NCBI GenBank assembly: GCA_034008185.1
Contig: CM067095.1
Coordinates: forward strand, 728,610 to 792,609
Source: Gorsachius magnificus
Taxonomy: Eukaryota > Chordata > Aves > Pelecaniformes > Ardeidae
Direction of reading: 5' to 3'
DNA length: 64,000 nucleotides
Position 1 is the stretch's first letter, and every line of letters starts with the position of its first letter. The translations under genes and the position numbers were made by a program. This document shows, one piece after another, positions 33,270 to 43,329 of this stretch. Under the pieces are notes generated by a model, which worked only from the letters and a program-made list of their open reading frames with translations, had not been told where the DNA came from and made no database searches.

Positions 33270-33400
33270 TCTTTTAGGATCAGCTTTTGCTTTCTGCGTG
33301 CGGCGAAAACCAGACAGATGAGTTATTTTTGCTTTATGCAATTTCATTTTCCCCCAGCTTATCTGATCCGTTTATTTTACCAAGGGCTTTCTTTCCTCCA
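33270..33400. promoter_or_regulatory. short candidate CNE
   Basis: AT-richer block with TGAGTTATTTTTGC near 33319, TTATGCAATTTCATTTTCC near 33334 and CCGTTTATTTTACC near 33368. Confidence 0.35.
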
Positions 33401-33985
33401 GGCTGGGAGGCTGGGGAGCTCCAAGCGTGGCCCTATTCAGCCTCCGCGGCAGATACCCATCAGCTCCGATGGCTGCGCGCTATCGCTGCCCTTATCACGC
33501 CTGCTTACAAATCCATGGAGGAGTTTAACAACGCGGCCGCGTGCGCCTGCCGAAGTTTTCCTCGGCACCCGGGGTCTTTGCCCCGGCTCCGTGGAGCCTG
33601 GGTGCCGCCGGTGCCTCCGTGCCAGCACCACCCATGGACCTCAAGCCAAGCGCAGAAGGAACCCCCTGACCAGAGGGGGTTTCTCCTTGAATAGAAGTTT
33701 CTTAAACTGTCCCCCCTGTCCCTTTTGCCTGCAAAAAGTCCCTATTTAAGTAGCCTCTCCCTGACTCCGCCAGCCAGCCGTGCCGACGGAGGTGCTGGCC
33801 CCTCAGCTGATGGCAAGGGAGCAGTCCCAGCAAGAGAAGCCCAGGGGAGCCGCAGGCGGGCCGCTCCCCGAGGGACCGGGGACCCTCTGCAGCCATGGCC
33901 TGGCGGGGGCTGGCGGGGACTCCCAGCAGCTTTGCTTCCCCTTCGCTCCTCTTGCTGCTCGTTTGCCTTTGCTGCGTGGTTTTAG
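33401..33985. other. GC-rich spacer, nothing recognised
   Basis: Unremarkable GC-rich sequence with overlapping frames. Confidence 0.4.
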
Positions 33986-34045
33986 GCTGAGAAATAATAA
34001 CGAACGGCTGAAATAATAACGCATGGCTGAAATAATAACGAACGC
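33986..34045. repeat. 19-21-bp tandem repeat, 3 copies
   Basis: Three copies of GCTGA(GA)AATAATAACG with variable tails (AACG or CATG). AT-rich repeats like this are rare in this otherwise GC-rich minisatellite landscape. Confidence 0.85.
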
Positions 34046-34169
34046 CCTGGCGCGTCCTCCTCCCGTCGGCCTGGTTCGTGCAGCCGCGTCGCCGCGTGTG
34101 TCGATGCCACTGAGGGCCAGAGGTCCCCGTTGCAAAGCAGCAGGAGCGACGCCATCGCCATCGCTTTCG
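34046..34169. other. short CpG-rich gap
   Basis: CpG-rich sequence without recognised feature. Confidence 0.35.
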
Positions 34170-34365
34170 TCATCATGAGTCATCGTAAGTCAAAATTTTC
34201 ATTTTTTAATTAAAACCAGTTAGGAACCAGGAAGTGCCTTCTGCAGAAAATGGTTTGTGAGAGAATACTTTCAACTGAGAAAGTCGTGCCTTAAAGATTT
34301 CTGAATTCTGATATCCTTAGCAAATATTGCTTCTCACCAGTTAAATATTCGATGGAAGGAGCAAA
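34170..34365. promoter_or_regulatory. strong candidate CNE
   Basis: AT-rich island with CATTTTTTAATTAAAACC near 34200, TTCTGAATTCTGATATCC near 34301 and CAGTTAAATATTCG near 34339. Confidence 0.5.
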
Positions 34366-34690
34366 ATGCCCACCGGCTCATCCCAGCCGGACGGCCCCGG
34401 GCCTGGGTGCGCCCAGCGGGGGGCAGAGCCGGCCGCCGCTCCCTCTGCCGCCTGCATGGCTGCTGTGAGCTCCGAGGGCCAGGGCTGGAGGTTCCCCGGG
34501 CAGGGGGGACAGGGGCAACCTTCAGCAATGCCGTGTGTGGTCACCCCTTGTCGTTCTTCTCTTTCACGCTTATCGTACGTTTTCACCCGTTTTCACCCAG
34601 GTTCTTGTGTCCTGTTGTGATTCCGGGGCACAGAACTCGCACGCAGACACACAGGCAAGTGGAGACAGTGAATTGATTTCTAGGTAGAAC
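34366..34690. other. GC-rich spacer with one direct repeat
   Basis: A tandem CGTTTTCACC direct repeat, period 11, lies near 34578-34600. No other feature. Confidence 0.4.
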
Positions 34691-35380
34691 CCTAACTTGG
34701 GAATATTGCCCCCGAGGGGCCGAGCCCTGGTCCAGCACAGCTCATACGCTGAAAATTCGCTGTGGGCTTTGATCCTGTCCTGTGAAAAAGGACGCAGGAA
34801 CCAGCAGCACGCGGGGTGGGAAAGTGAAGCGGCGGCGGCGGGTCGCCAAAACGCTCCTCAGCGTTTCACCACCGACCGCAGCCATTTCTGTACCCCAAAA
34901 ACTGAGAGGGGATCAAATGCCCCCAGGCGGTGAAGCCTCTCCATAAGGCGCGTGTGTTTTTAAAAGCACCCGGTGGCCTGAATGCTGCACGGTAGAGCAG
35001 CCACACATCTCATCTGCGGTCCTGCTAAAGCATATTCCATCTGCAACGTCCGATAACTGTCCTGGGGCCTGGCTGAAGGCAGCAGAGCCTGACAACACCC
35101 GGTCATTCCTTGGATTCAGGGGAATGGGGAGCAGCAGTTTGATGCTCTCACAACCACCTCCAGTTTCCAAGAGCTGTGTGGCTGCTGCCTGCTCCAGCCT
35201 CTCCAGCGAGCACCTCTTACATGGCAATGTTTCCTGTAGAAGTAATACTTCACCTATGAGATAGGATATTTATCTTCTCTGAATTACATCCCTGGACATG
35301 CTGGAATCCCTTACCAGATGGGGGCGGAATATGTGGAAACAGAACAATAAAGCTTGGAGTCCTTCCCCCCGTTATTTGTA
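34691..35380. other. unassigned mixed-composition block
   Basis: Less GC-rich than neighbouring spacers, but lacking the dense TAAT cores of the CNE candidates. It ends with an AATAAAGC at about 35347. It could be an old repeat fragment. No family could be named. Confidence 0.3.
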
Positions 35381-35624
35381 AATGCACTCGAGAGCAAGTG
35401 GGCGAGACGTGCCCGTACCAGGGGTACGTAACCTCGGTGTGCCGCTGCCCCGTCCTGGGCTGCCTCCGAGCATCGCTCCTGGCTGCAGGGCGGGCATCAG
35501 GGGCGTTTTCCTGGGACACCCGGGCCAGCCGGGGACCCACAGGGCAAAAGGACCTTTGGGGTTGCCGTTTGGGTTGGTTTGCTCCTTTGAGAAGCCCACG
35601 TGCCCCTCACTGAGCAGCGCTGCT

Positions 35625-35822
35625 GGGCAGGTTTCTGTATCACCGAGGTTAATGGCATGTTGATAGATACAAATTCTGGTTTAACTTCCAGAAATAATAG
35701 GATGTGGCTTTTCCCTAATATCTGGAGACTTGCCCAGGCAGCTATAGGCACCCTGTTTCCCTATCCAGTACCATGGTCGACTCAGAGATTTTTTAGGTGT
35801 TTTGTTGGAAATATCTTAATTT
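35625..35822. promoter_or_regulatory. candidate CNE
   Basis: AT-rich block with GAGGTTAATGGCATG near 35645, TGGTTTAACTTCCAG near 35678 and AAATATCTTAATTTTAGC near 35809. The right end touches a pentamer repeat. Confidence 0.4.
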
Positions 35823-35824
35823 TA

Positions 35825-35860
35825 GCACGGCATGGCACGGCACGGCATGGCATGGCAGAG
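35825..35860. repeat. (GGCAC/GGCAT)n pentamer microsatellite, about 7 units
   Basis: A short, nearly pure GGCAY array. It is the reverse complement of the core unit of the degenerate array at 26262-26490. Confidence 0.9.
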
Positions 35861-36204
35861 CTGGCATAAGGCCGGGGCACAGCCCAGGGTGCCCCTAGCT
35901 CGACAGGGCTGTCCCAGCCCTGTCCCCCCCGCCATGCAGGCACGGTCAGGCCCCTGAAGACACACAGAGAGGTGTAGCCAGCCCAGGCTTCGAATGGATG
36001 GCAAGCGCTTTGACCGCATGGGATGGCTCCCTCCGCCCGAGGAGCAGGGTTGGAGCTGGAGCAGGGAAAGGTGGGTCCTTTCCTTCTGCTGGAAGGGTCC
36101 AGGAAGCATCCCCATGTCCCTGCTCCTGCTGCTGCTGCAGAGCTGGGGTGACCTTGCTGGGCTGGGGGGCTGGGGGTCTCCAGGTTGTGCTCATCCAGAG
36201 GCTT
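35861..36204. other. GC-rich spacer, nothing recognised
   Basis: Contains a short CTGCTG run near 36124. Nothing else seen. Confidence 0.4.
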
Positions 36205-36420
36205 CTGCTGTGTGAAGCATAACCAAAGAGACTCCTCAGCAATGGAAAAGTTATTTTCCTAAATGGACATTAATGTTTTTTCCATTAATTGGAAGAAATT
36301 CTGAGGCTATGGAAAACATTGAAGTGATATCACTGTGAAAAACTGCAAAAAATTCACACTGAAAAGGGCTTATGAAACCCAGAATTTTCCCAACTAAAAG
36401 GGACTTTAAAACAAAGCCCT
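36205..36420. promoter_or_regulatory. candidate CNE
   Basis: AT-rich block with GGACATTAATGTTTTTTCC near 36264, CCATTAATTGGAAG near 36281 and GTGATATCACTG near 36324. The first contains the palindrome ACATTAATGT and the third GTGATATCAC. Confidence 0.45.
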
Positions 36421-36540
36421 CTTCCTGTCCCCCCCAGGACCTCCACGGCATAAGGACTGGAGGTGACAATGTGCCCCTGCCCTTGGTGGGGCAGCGTGAC
36501 ATGGGCCAGGGGACGGTTTCAGTTGGCACAGGGAGCAGCC

Positions 36541-36927
36541 ACTCCATCCCACCCTACCCCATCCCACCCCATCCCATCCCATCCCACCCCACCCCATCTC
36601 ATCCCACCCTACCCCACCCCATCCCACCCCACCCCACCCCATCTCATCCCACCCTACCCCATCCCACCCATCCCACCCCACCCCACCATCCCATCCCACC
36701 CCATCCACCCCATCCCACCCCATCCCACCCCACCCACCCCATCCCACCATCCCACCTACCCTCCCACCCCATCCCACCCCACCCATCCCATCCCACCCTA
36801 CCCCATCCCACCCATCCCACCCCCCCCATCTCATCCCACCCTACCCCATCCCACTCCATCCCATCCCACCCCACCCCATCTCATCCCACCCTACCCCATC
36901 CCACTCCATCCCATCCCTCCTCCATGC
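36541..36927. repeat. (CCCAC/CCCAT)n pentamer array
   Basis: About 385 bp of CCCAC and CCCAT pentamers with CCCTA and TCTCAT variants. Longer sub-blocks (CATCTCATCCCACC) are reused several times, showing higher-order duplication. The minus strand carries regularly spaced GGG runs and has high G-quadruplex potential. The His/Pro- or Gly/Trp-rich frames are artefacts. Confidence 0.95.
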
Positions 36928-37740
36928 CTGGCCTCCCCTGAGCCAGGAGACTCCTATAAACAAGAGCCTGTCGCCAGCTGGGCGGGCTCATTACAGGTGC
37001 TGTCAGCAGCAGAGCTCTTCGCCCTTGATTTATCACACCAGGCTCCTGGGAGAAACGGGGGACAACCAACCCAACCCGGAGCAGCAGGACAGTCCCTGAA
37101 GCCCTTTGGGAAGGAGGGGACGAGCCAGCGTGGTGCGGGGCTGGCGCAGAGCAGCAGGATGAGCCCTTGCCCCCTGGCAGACAGGCTGGCAGGGGCTGCC
37201 GCTCCTCCCCAGACCTGGGCAGCCCGAGGTGGGGGTCCTGGCCGTGGCTGTCCCCTCCCGCAGAGAGCCCGGGGGCACCTTTGTGCTGGGCTTCCAGCAA
37301 GGGCCGGAGCTGCAGCGCCCGGGGCTCTCCCTCCGCACCACTCCTTCAGCTCAGCTTGAGCCAAAACATTATTTGTGGTGCTGTTCCTTGGTCACCCGCG
37401 GGCTTGCAGTGCAGGTGAAACCAGAAAAGCCGTTCTGCGAAAATGCCGTGTCCCCGTCCCACGCCTGGCTGGGCGGCGGGGTCGGCTGTGCCGGCGTCCG
37501 TCGCTCCCGTGGGATTTCATGGAACCTCAGCCCCGGGCCTCGCTCCTGCTGCTCCATTCACCCTGCCGGGCTGAGCCTGGAGCCTGAGCGGGGGGGCTCG
37601 GCTGCGCCCACCGGCTGGGGGGACCGGGGCTGGGGAGCTGCCCACGCTGCCTGCCCAGCCCCGGCGGGATCACCCGGCCGGTGACACCGGAGCGCTGGGG
37701 CCACCGTCCCACAGAGCCATGGCTGCCGGGATTTCAGCAT
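36928..37740. other. GC-rich spacer, nothing recognised
   Basis: High GC with overlapping frames on both strands and no domain signal. Confidence 0.45.
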
Positions 37741-38500
37741 CCGCGGGCAATGGGACTCACGCGCACCAATTAGCCACGTGCATAATTGTTTGCAGAATTG
37801 GAACCTTCATTTGCTTTTAATTCTCCCCAACTTGCGCCGTCCCCCAGTATCTCCCCGCTCCATCAGACGTGCTCTGTTCCAACACAAATACAGTTTTTTC
37901 TGGAAATGTGATTTATTTTCCCTAATATTGATCTCTCCTTGCATTCTTCAGCTTAAGAAGCAGAACCCGTGAAGAGTTTGGCTGACATCAGTGTTTGTGG
38001 AAAGGTTTTCTTTTATCCCCTCTTCCATATTTTTCTCAAAAACAGCCACCTAAATCCAAATAAGATTAAGAGCAAAACCTTTAAAATGGGTTACATTCAT
38101 TTAGAAACTCGATCCTTTGTAACGACGAAAGAAGCACAATATTCTTATGTAATAAGTCCTGCTTTATAAATGCATTAATTCTTAAACTATATTGTTTTAA
38201 TAAACAAGGCTCTAGACATGCCCAAGGGCACCGTTATTCTCGGAAGAGTTTTCCAAGGCTTGTGTTGTTGGATTATTATTCCAGGACTTCCAAGTTCACT
38301 GAGCGGAGCTATTTTTTTTTATGCTCGTGTTGCAGTAAAAACAACAACTTTCAAATACTTTGTCAAGTAGATTGGGAATCAAAATGGAAACTATTTGTGT
38401 AGGATGAGAAGTGCTGAAAGCCTCTCGTTTCATGCAATTAGATTTGGAATCTGGGGCCTGGCTCACATTTTTTTAAAAAAAAAACCCAAGTGTTTTCAGA
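37741..38500. promoter_or_regulatory. very strong candidate CNE (about 750 bp)
   Basis: The longest AT-rich, non-repetitive island in the middle of the window. Elements include CACCAATTAGCCACG near 37766, GCATAATTGTTTGC near 37780, CTAATATTGATCTC near 37922, AATGCATTAATTC near 38169 and GTTTTAATAAACAAGG near 38193. A few frames reach 65 codons, but none shows coding character. Confidence 0.6.
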
Positions 38501-39150
38501 AGGCTCCATTAATAAGGGGCGGAGGCGCAGGAAATTCGGGCCGTGGCAGCGCCTCACGGGCTAATCCTGCCCTTGGGGATACGCCGGAGGAGTCACGGCC
38601 CCGCCGGAGAGGTGCGAGGGCAGCGTCCCGGGGCGGGCAGGACCCCGCTGCTGGGCGCGCGTCTGGCGGAGACGGGTCCCAGGGTGCCCCCCAGCCCACC
38701 CGGCCCCCCGTGTCCCAGCTGCTCCATCCCCGGCGGGGCTGTTTGCTCGCTGCAGCAAAGTTTCGGGGGCTCGCTGCCAGGGGAGGCTGGCAGCCGGACA
38801 CAAAGCGCTGGGCTCGCCTGGAGCTGCCGCAGCCCCGCGCATCCCTCGTGCCGTGCCTCCTCGCCCAGCACCCTCAAGCCCCGCTCCCCCAGATTCAGCC
38901 CTGAGCAGGGGACCCTGACTCCCACGTGCGTGCACTGCCTGCAGGGATAATCAGGCTTTAAAGCTGTATTTTGAGATCCCGTTGTTTCTCAAGGGCACTC
39001 CCGGAGGGGGAACACCAACGCCGTGAGCGGCGGTGCAGGCAGAGCGGCGTGGGCAGCGAGCTCCTGGGGGGCTGCGGGGGCCACCCGTGTCACCCGCCAG
39101 CGGGGGGACACCTCTGCCACGTCAGCCTGCTGAGGGCAAGCTGCTTAGAG
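38501..39150. other. GC-rich spacer, nothing recognised
   Basis: CpG-rich, with frames of 100-170 codons overlapping on both strands. Confidence 0.45.
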
Positions 39151-39260
39151 AGAATCATAGAATCATAGAATCATAGAATCACCTCGGTTGGAAAAGACCT
39201 TTAAGATCATCGAGTCCAACCGTTAACCTAGCACTGCCATCCCACCACTAAACCATGTAC
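39151..39260 (-). mobile_element. CR1 LINE 3' terminus, antisense
   Basis: The left end is the terminal repeat AGAATCATAGAATCATAG (about three 8-bp units). It is followed by GGTTGGAAAAGACCTTTAAG, ATCATCGAGTCCAACCG and TTAACCTAGCACTGCC, the reverse complement of a well-preserved CR1 3' UTR. About 110 bp remain before the 5' truncation near 39260. The intact terminal repeat suggests a younger copy than the one at 10663. Confidence 0.95.
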
Positions 39261-39360
39261 ACGGACCGAAGTGGTGGTAACAGCGAGATAACTTGCACGT
39301 GCCCCCCACACCAGCTTCTTGGCACCGCAGCCCCCCTCTCGGTGCGCCCGGGAGCAGCGG

Positions 39361-39696
39361 CAGCCCGGGGGGCAGAGGGGCAATCCTCCCGGGGGGCAGA
39401 GGGGCAATCCTCCCGGGGGGCAGAGGGGCAATCCTCCCGGGGAGCAGAGGGGCAATCCTCCCGGGGGGCAGAGGGGCAATCCTCCCGGGGGGCAGAGGGG
39501 CAAACCTCCCGGGGGGCAGAGGGGCAACCTCCCGGGGGGCAGGGGGCAATCCTCCCGGGGGGCAGAGGGGCAATCCTCCCGGGGGGCAGAGGGGCAATCC
39601 TCCCGGGGGGCAGAGGGGCAACCCTCCCGGGGGGCAGAGGGGCAATCCTCCCGGGGAGCAGGGGGGCAATCCTCCTGGGGGGCAGAGGGGCAATCC
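39361..39696. repeat. G-rich 24-bp minisatellite, about 13-14 copies
   Basis: Unit of 24 bp (CAATCCTCCC followed by GGGGGGCAGAGGGG), nearly identical between copies, with GGAGCA and ACC variants and one 1-2-bp contraction near 39529-39550. Each unit holds a G6 and a G4 run, giving strong + strand G-quadruplex potential. Since 24 is a multiple of three, the frames on both strands read as perfect 8-residue repeats, but there is no start, splice or homology evidence for a protein. Confidence 0.95.
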
Positions 39697-40000
39697 CATT
39701 CCCGGGATTTCCCTTGGCATCACGGGGAAGCGGGGGGCACTCAGCCTGCGCCGCATGGACGCACACCGCGGAAAGCCAGAAAAGGCCTGGAAAAGCTGGC
39801 ACGCTGGGACAGCTCGTGCCACCTCCGAGGGAAGGAATGCTCACGGTGTGGTCACCACTGGTAGGGCGCCGTGTGCGGTTTTGGGGCTCCGTGCTCTCCT
39901 CTGACCGTCCCACCCACCGCAGGGGGAAGAGCAGGTCCCGCCGAGGCGGCCAGCGGGGAGCCGCTCTCCTCTCCCGCCGTTCTGCCGTCACGGCCGGATG
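39697..40000. other. GC-rich spacer, nothing recognised
   Basis: Ordinary GC-rich sequence. Confidence 0.4.
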
Positions 40001-40275
40001 CAAATGAAGGGAAATCTCACCCGTTTGTGCCTCCGTCAAGTATCTTCTGCCTTATTTCCTTGAATTATTAGCTCTCTTTTATTGGGTTTGGCTTGCAGGA
40101 GGATGACTATTTCATCCATCAAATCAGGATCTTTTTAACACTAATACTGAATTTATAGAAGTGGTTAAACGAAGTGTTGACAATATGGACAATGTGTTTC
40201 TGATTAACGCTGCAATTTCAAGTGAAACTGCCAACTGCCGCGAGTTACTAAAACAGAGCAGCATTTTTCCAGACC
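40001..40275. promoter_or_regulatory. strong candidate CNE
   Basis: AT-rich island with CTTGAATTATTAGCTC near 40059, CATCCATCAAATCAGG near 40112, GAATTTATAGAAGTGG near 40149 and TCTGATTAACGCTGC near 40199. Confidence 0.5.
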
Positions 40276-40745
40276 CAGTGGGCTGGAGCTCAGCGTCGCA
40301 GCACGAGCAGATGTCAGGCACCGCGCGCACCGCGCTGGCCAAGGACGGACGGCAGCCGGGGCTCCACCCCGGGGGCTTTGCTCTTCCCCCCCGGCGAGCG
40401 TAGCGTTGCTCTTCCCTGTTTATTGCCCTGGCTGGGTGCTTTGGCTGGTGGAGGTGGCCAGCACTGAAACCTTTCCCGGCCATTCCGTGGGGAAAGGGGC
40501 GGTGGGGAAGGGCGCCCTTCCCAGCCCCCTCTGGAGCCCCCTCTCCCCCCGCCTGTGGCAGGCAGGGCAGGGGGCTGGCAGCATCGGCCCCGTGTGGCCT
40601 GGGCTCTTCGGCGACGCTGCAGCTGCTGGTCCGATGGTGCTGAGCTGCACCCTCCGGGCACCAGCATCCAGCGCAAGCGTGGGCGGTGGGGGAGTGGGGA
40701 CGGGACTGAACAGCCAGTGCCTTTAACTCTGAAGGACAGAAAAGC
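40276..40745. other. GC-rich spacer, nothing recognised
   Basis: No recognised feature. Confidence 0.4.
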
Positions 40746-41180
40746 AGATTAAAATATCCTTTTTTTTTTTTTCTTTTTTTTTTTTTCTCCTTAATATGTG
40801 ACACAAGAAAAGGAGTTGTACAAAGGAAGTGGAACAGGAACAAAAGGGAGAGGGAGCGAGGGGAGTGCGAGCGGAGCCGAGGCATGGCTGCGGTATCTGA
40901 GAGGGGCGGTGTGATCCCAGCCGACACGGGGAGTATCGCTTCTACCTGAAATGTCCTTTGAGAGCACTGGCAGGACCGGGAGCTTTGATTCCCTCCTTTC
41001 CTCTCCTCGTTAATCGCCTTCGCTTGCAATACTGAACTCCCGAAATTCAGCAGCTACTAAAATATCCAGTATTTAGGGCTGGGAAAAACTTGTGGAGTGG
41101 GAGGTTTGGGCTTCTCCGCGTTGAGAGCTGCAGTTGGAGCTCGGGAGTTTTCCTCTGCTAGTTTTACATCTGCTGGCTCC
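40746..41180. other. T-rich tract followed by purine-rich block
   Basis: A T-rich run with a single C interruption (about 40760-40788) is followed by a purine-rich stretch near 40806-40880. The rest is moderately AT-rich, with CTAAAATATCCAGTATTTAGG near 41056. Weak CNE candidate. Confidence 0.3.
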
Positions 41181-41754
41181 GCTGCTTGTTCAAGGGGGAT
41201 TCGGCTTGGGAAACAATGACGGCGTCTTCCCCCCGTGCAGCGCAGGGCTCCGAGCCGGGTAACCCTCGGCACGCCGAACGCCCAGCGGTGCGGTGCATGG
41301 CGGGACCCGCACGCTGCCAGCACTGCGCCCCCGGCCGGCGCCGCTCGCGGCCTCTCCTTGGCGAGACATCGCGCCCGGGGAATCCGCTCAAAGTCAATCT
41401 CGACGGAACCACGCTAGCCTAAGTCCCGCTGCTCGTCCCCAGCGGATGCCAGCCAGGGCGCTCAGCCGGTGCCTCCCCACCAGTACAGATCTCACCTGCG
41501 GTGACGGAGCTGTGGTCCCGCAGCGCCAAACCTCGGCTGCCTGGGGCTCGCTAAAACCAGGCTCACCCCAAGGTAGCGCCGGCGAAGGGGATGCTCACCA
41601 GGCTCGAGATAAAATAAAACCACTTTTAAACCTTTGCTCAGAGCTCAAAGCAAAGCCAGGCTGACCCTTGCCTGAGCTCCCTTTTCCTCACCCCTCACCC
41701 CTTGCAGTTCTCCTCCTCCTCCCCCACCCATCCCAAAATATTTCAGCCCCTGTC
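41181..41754. other. GC-rich spacer, nothing recognised
   Basis: No recognised feature. Confidence 0.4.
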
Positions 41755-41890
41755 TGGCCTTGTTTAAGAGCCAGCTTCAATAGTACCTTTGTTAAGGGCG
41801 AAATCTCATTAAATGGGAGGTAAGAGGAAATGAAAAAGTGTAAAATATCCAGATTTATTACCTGTTGTCTTCTGAGCATCTGAAAATCGG
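41755..41890. promoter_or_regulatory. short candidate CNE
   Basis: AT-richer block with CTCATTAAATGGGAGG near 41806 and CCAGATTTATTACCTG near 41848. Confidence 0.4.
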
Positions 41891-42270
41891 GAGCTGGGGG
41901 CGAGGGGGCGAGCGGTGCCAAAGCCGTGAGCCTGCGAGCCTTCCCGCCGCCGCCTGTCCTGCCTCCCGCTCCAGGGGCAGCGCCCGCTCGCAGCGCCGTC
42001 GTATCAAAGGAAAAAAAATCGGGGTTTGTGCTTTTGGAGAAAAAAAAGTGAATTGATCCGAACGCATCGGACTGCCGGCACCGAGCTGCATTACCCCCTG
42101 CACGGGCAGGTTGGGATGGTTATTTGCTGAACTCGGAAATTTTTCTTGGCTCAGGGGAAAGGTTTTCCAGGATAGGCACTGCCCGCTTTTTGTCCTGTTT
42201 CAGAGGTGAAGAGAAAAGCAAATCCAGTCAATTAGAGTGTTGGCTTTATTAACGCTGCTGATAAGGGAGC
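41891..42270. other. mixed spacer, nothing recognised
   Basis: CpG-rich patch, then two short A-runs near 42010 and 42040, then mixed sequence. No gene seen. Confidence 0.35.
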
Positions 42271-43157
42271 AGCCTGTGGGGCTGGGGGTGAGAGCGCGAG
42301 ACCCTCTGCTCTCAGGCACCGCTCCCGGGGGGCTGCCCCCGAGCGGCTTGTTCCCTTTCGGGACAAGGAAAGGATGCCAGGGTGGAAAAAAAGGCAGATT
42401 CGAGAAAGCGTACGACGTGATACAACAGCTCTGCTCTCCGAGCAGCTAGCGCGAGCCTCGTGCGCCGGATGGAGCGCCGCAAGCGTGCCGCTGCCGCCGG
42501 TGCGAGGGCTCTGCCTTTGCCCCCCACTTGGGAAGGAGCATGTTTTACCGGGGTGGTGAAAAGCGCAAATGCCGGATCCGAGGCCCACGGGCCCCGCGGT
42601 CTGCTCGCCTAGCACCTTTTGTGCTTGCAGCCAGCGAGCTCACATCTGCGAGCGTTCAGCTCTTACGTCACGCAAATCCCCGGCATCTCACGCTGGGCGC
42701 GCGGCAGGCGGGGCGGCGAAGGGAGCAGCCAGCTGTGAACACTTTCTGGTTTAAAGAACTTTTCCGACCATCATGCGAGCGCCCGCGCCGGGGGCGGGAG
42801 CAGCCGGCGCTGTAGGGGAGCGCTGCCCGTCCAGAGCTTCCCCGGCTGGCACCGCTGCCTCGCTTGCTGCGCGCCTCCCGCACGGGTTCAGCAGCCAGAA
42901 CCGCTGCCCCCGTCCCTGCCCCGCCTCGCCCGGCCCTCGGCAGCCCAACCAGCGCCACGGCGCCCAGGGCGCGAGGTGGGAACCCGGGGCTCTGCCGCTC
43001 CTCGAGGTCCTTGCGCTGCGCGTCCCCCCGTTGCCGCTCGCCCCGCGCCCCGATGCCGCGGCCTCTGGCACCTGAGGCGCACGCAGCGGCAGCTCTGCCT
43101 CCCGCCCCCACCGCACGTGCCAGCTGGATGGGTGCTCGCACTTGGCCTTGGGCGAAT
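42271..43157. other. CpG-rich block, possible CpG island
   Basis: One of the densest CpG stretches in the window, especially 42690-43110 (repeated GCGCC, CCGCG and GCGGC words). No promoter element or start can be defended. It lies directly upstream of the CR1 cluster. Confidence 0.4.
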
Positions 43158-43325
43158 CAGGGGAATGGTCTGAAGTTGAGCCAGGGCAGGGTTAGGTTGG
43201 ACATTGGGAAAAACTTCTTCACCAAAAGGGCTGTCAGGCTCTGGAAGGGGCTGCCCAGGGAGGTGGTCGAGCCCGCATCCCTGGGGGGATTTAAAAGAAG
43301 GAGAGATGAGGTGCTTAGGGACAAG
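43158..43325 (+). mobile_element. CR1 ORF2 C-terminal tail fragment (first of two)
   Basis: Translated in frame with the next element, this gives the CR1 ORF2 tail: an '[19 protein letters not shown]' stretch, then '[11 protein letters not shown]' and '[13 protein letters not shown]'. In an intact CR1 these residues lie at the end of the reverse-transcriptase polyprotein, yet here they come before an earlier part of the same protein (next entry). So the two are separate copies or a rearrangement, in the same orientation. It is residues about 98-154 of an uninterrupted 405-codon frame (42864-44081) whose first third is unrelated CpG-rich DNA. Confidence 0.85.
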
Positions 43326-43329
43326 GTGC

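Noticed and set aside
34691..35380. Block considered as an LTR or old DNA transposon because of its texture and AATAAA near 35347
   Set aside because: No terminal repeats, target duplication or recognisable family sequence. Kept only as unassigned.
36372..37359. His/Pro-rich (SHPTPSHP...) and Gly/Trp-rich frames
   Set aside because: Both are translations of the CCCAC/CCCAT array.
39223..40039. Perfect 8-residue repeats in several frames on both strands
   Set aside because: They are a direct consequence of the 24-bp period of the minisatellite. Simultaneous openness of many frames shows there is no coding selection.
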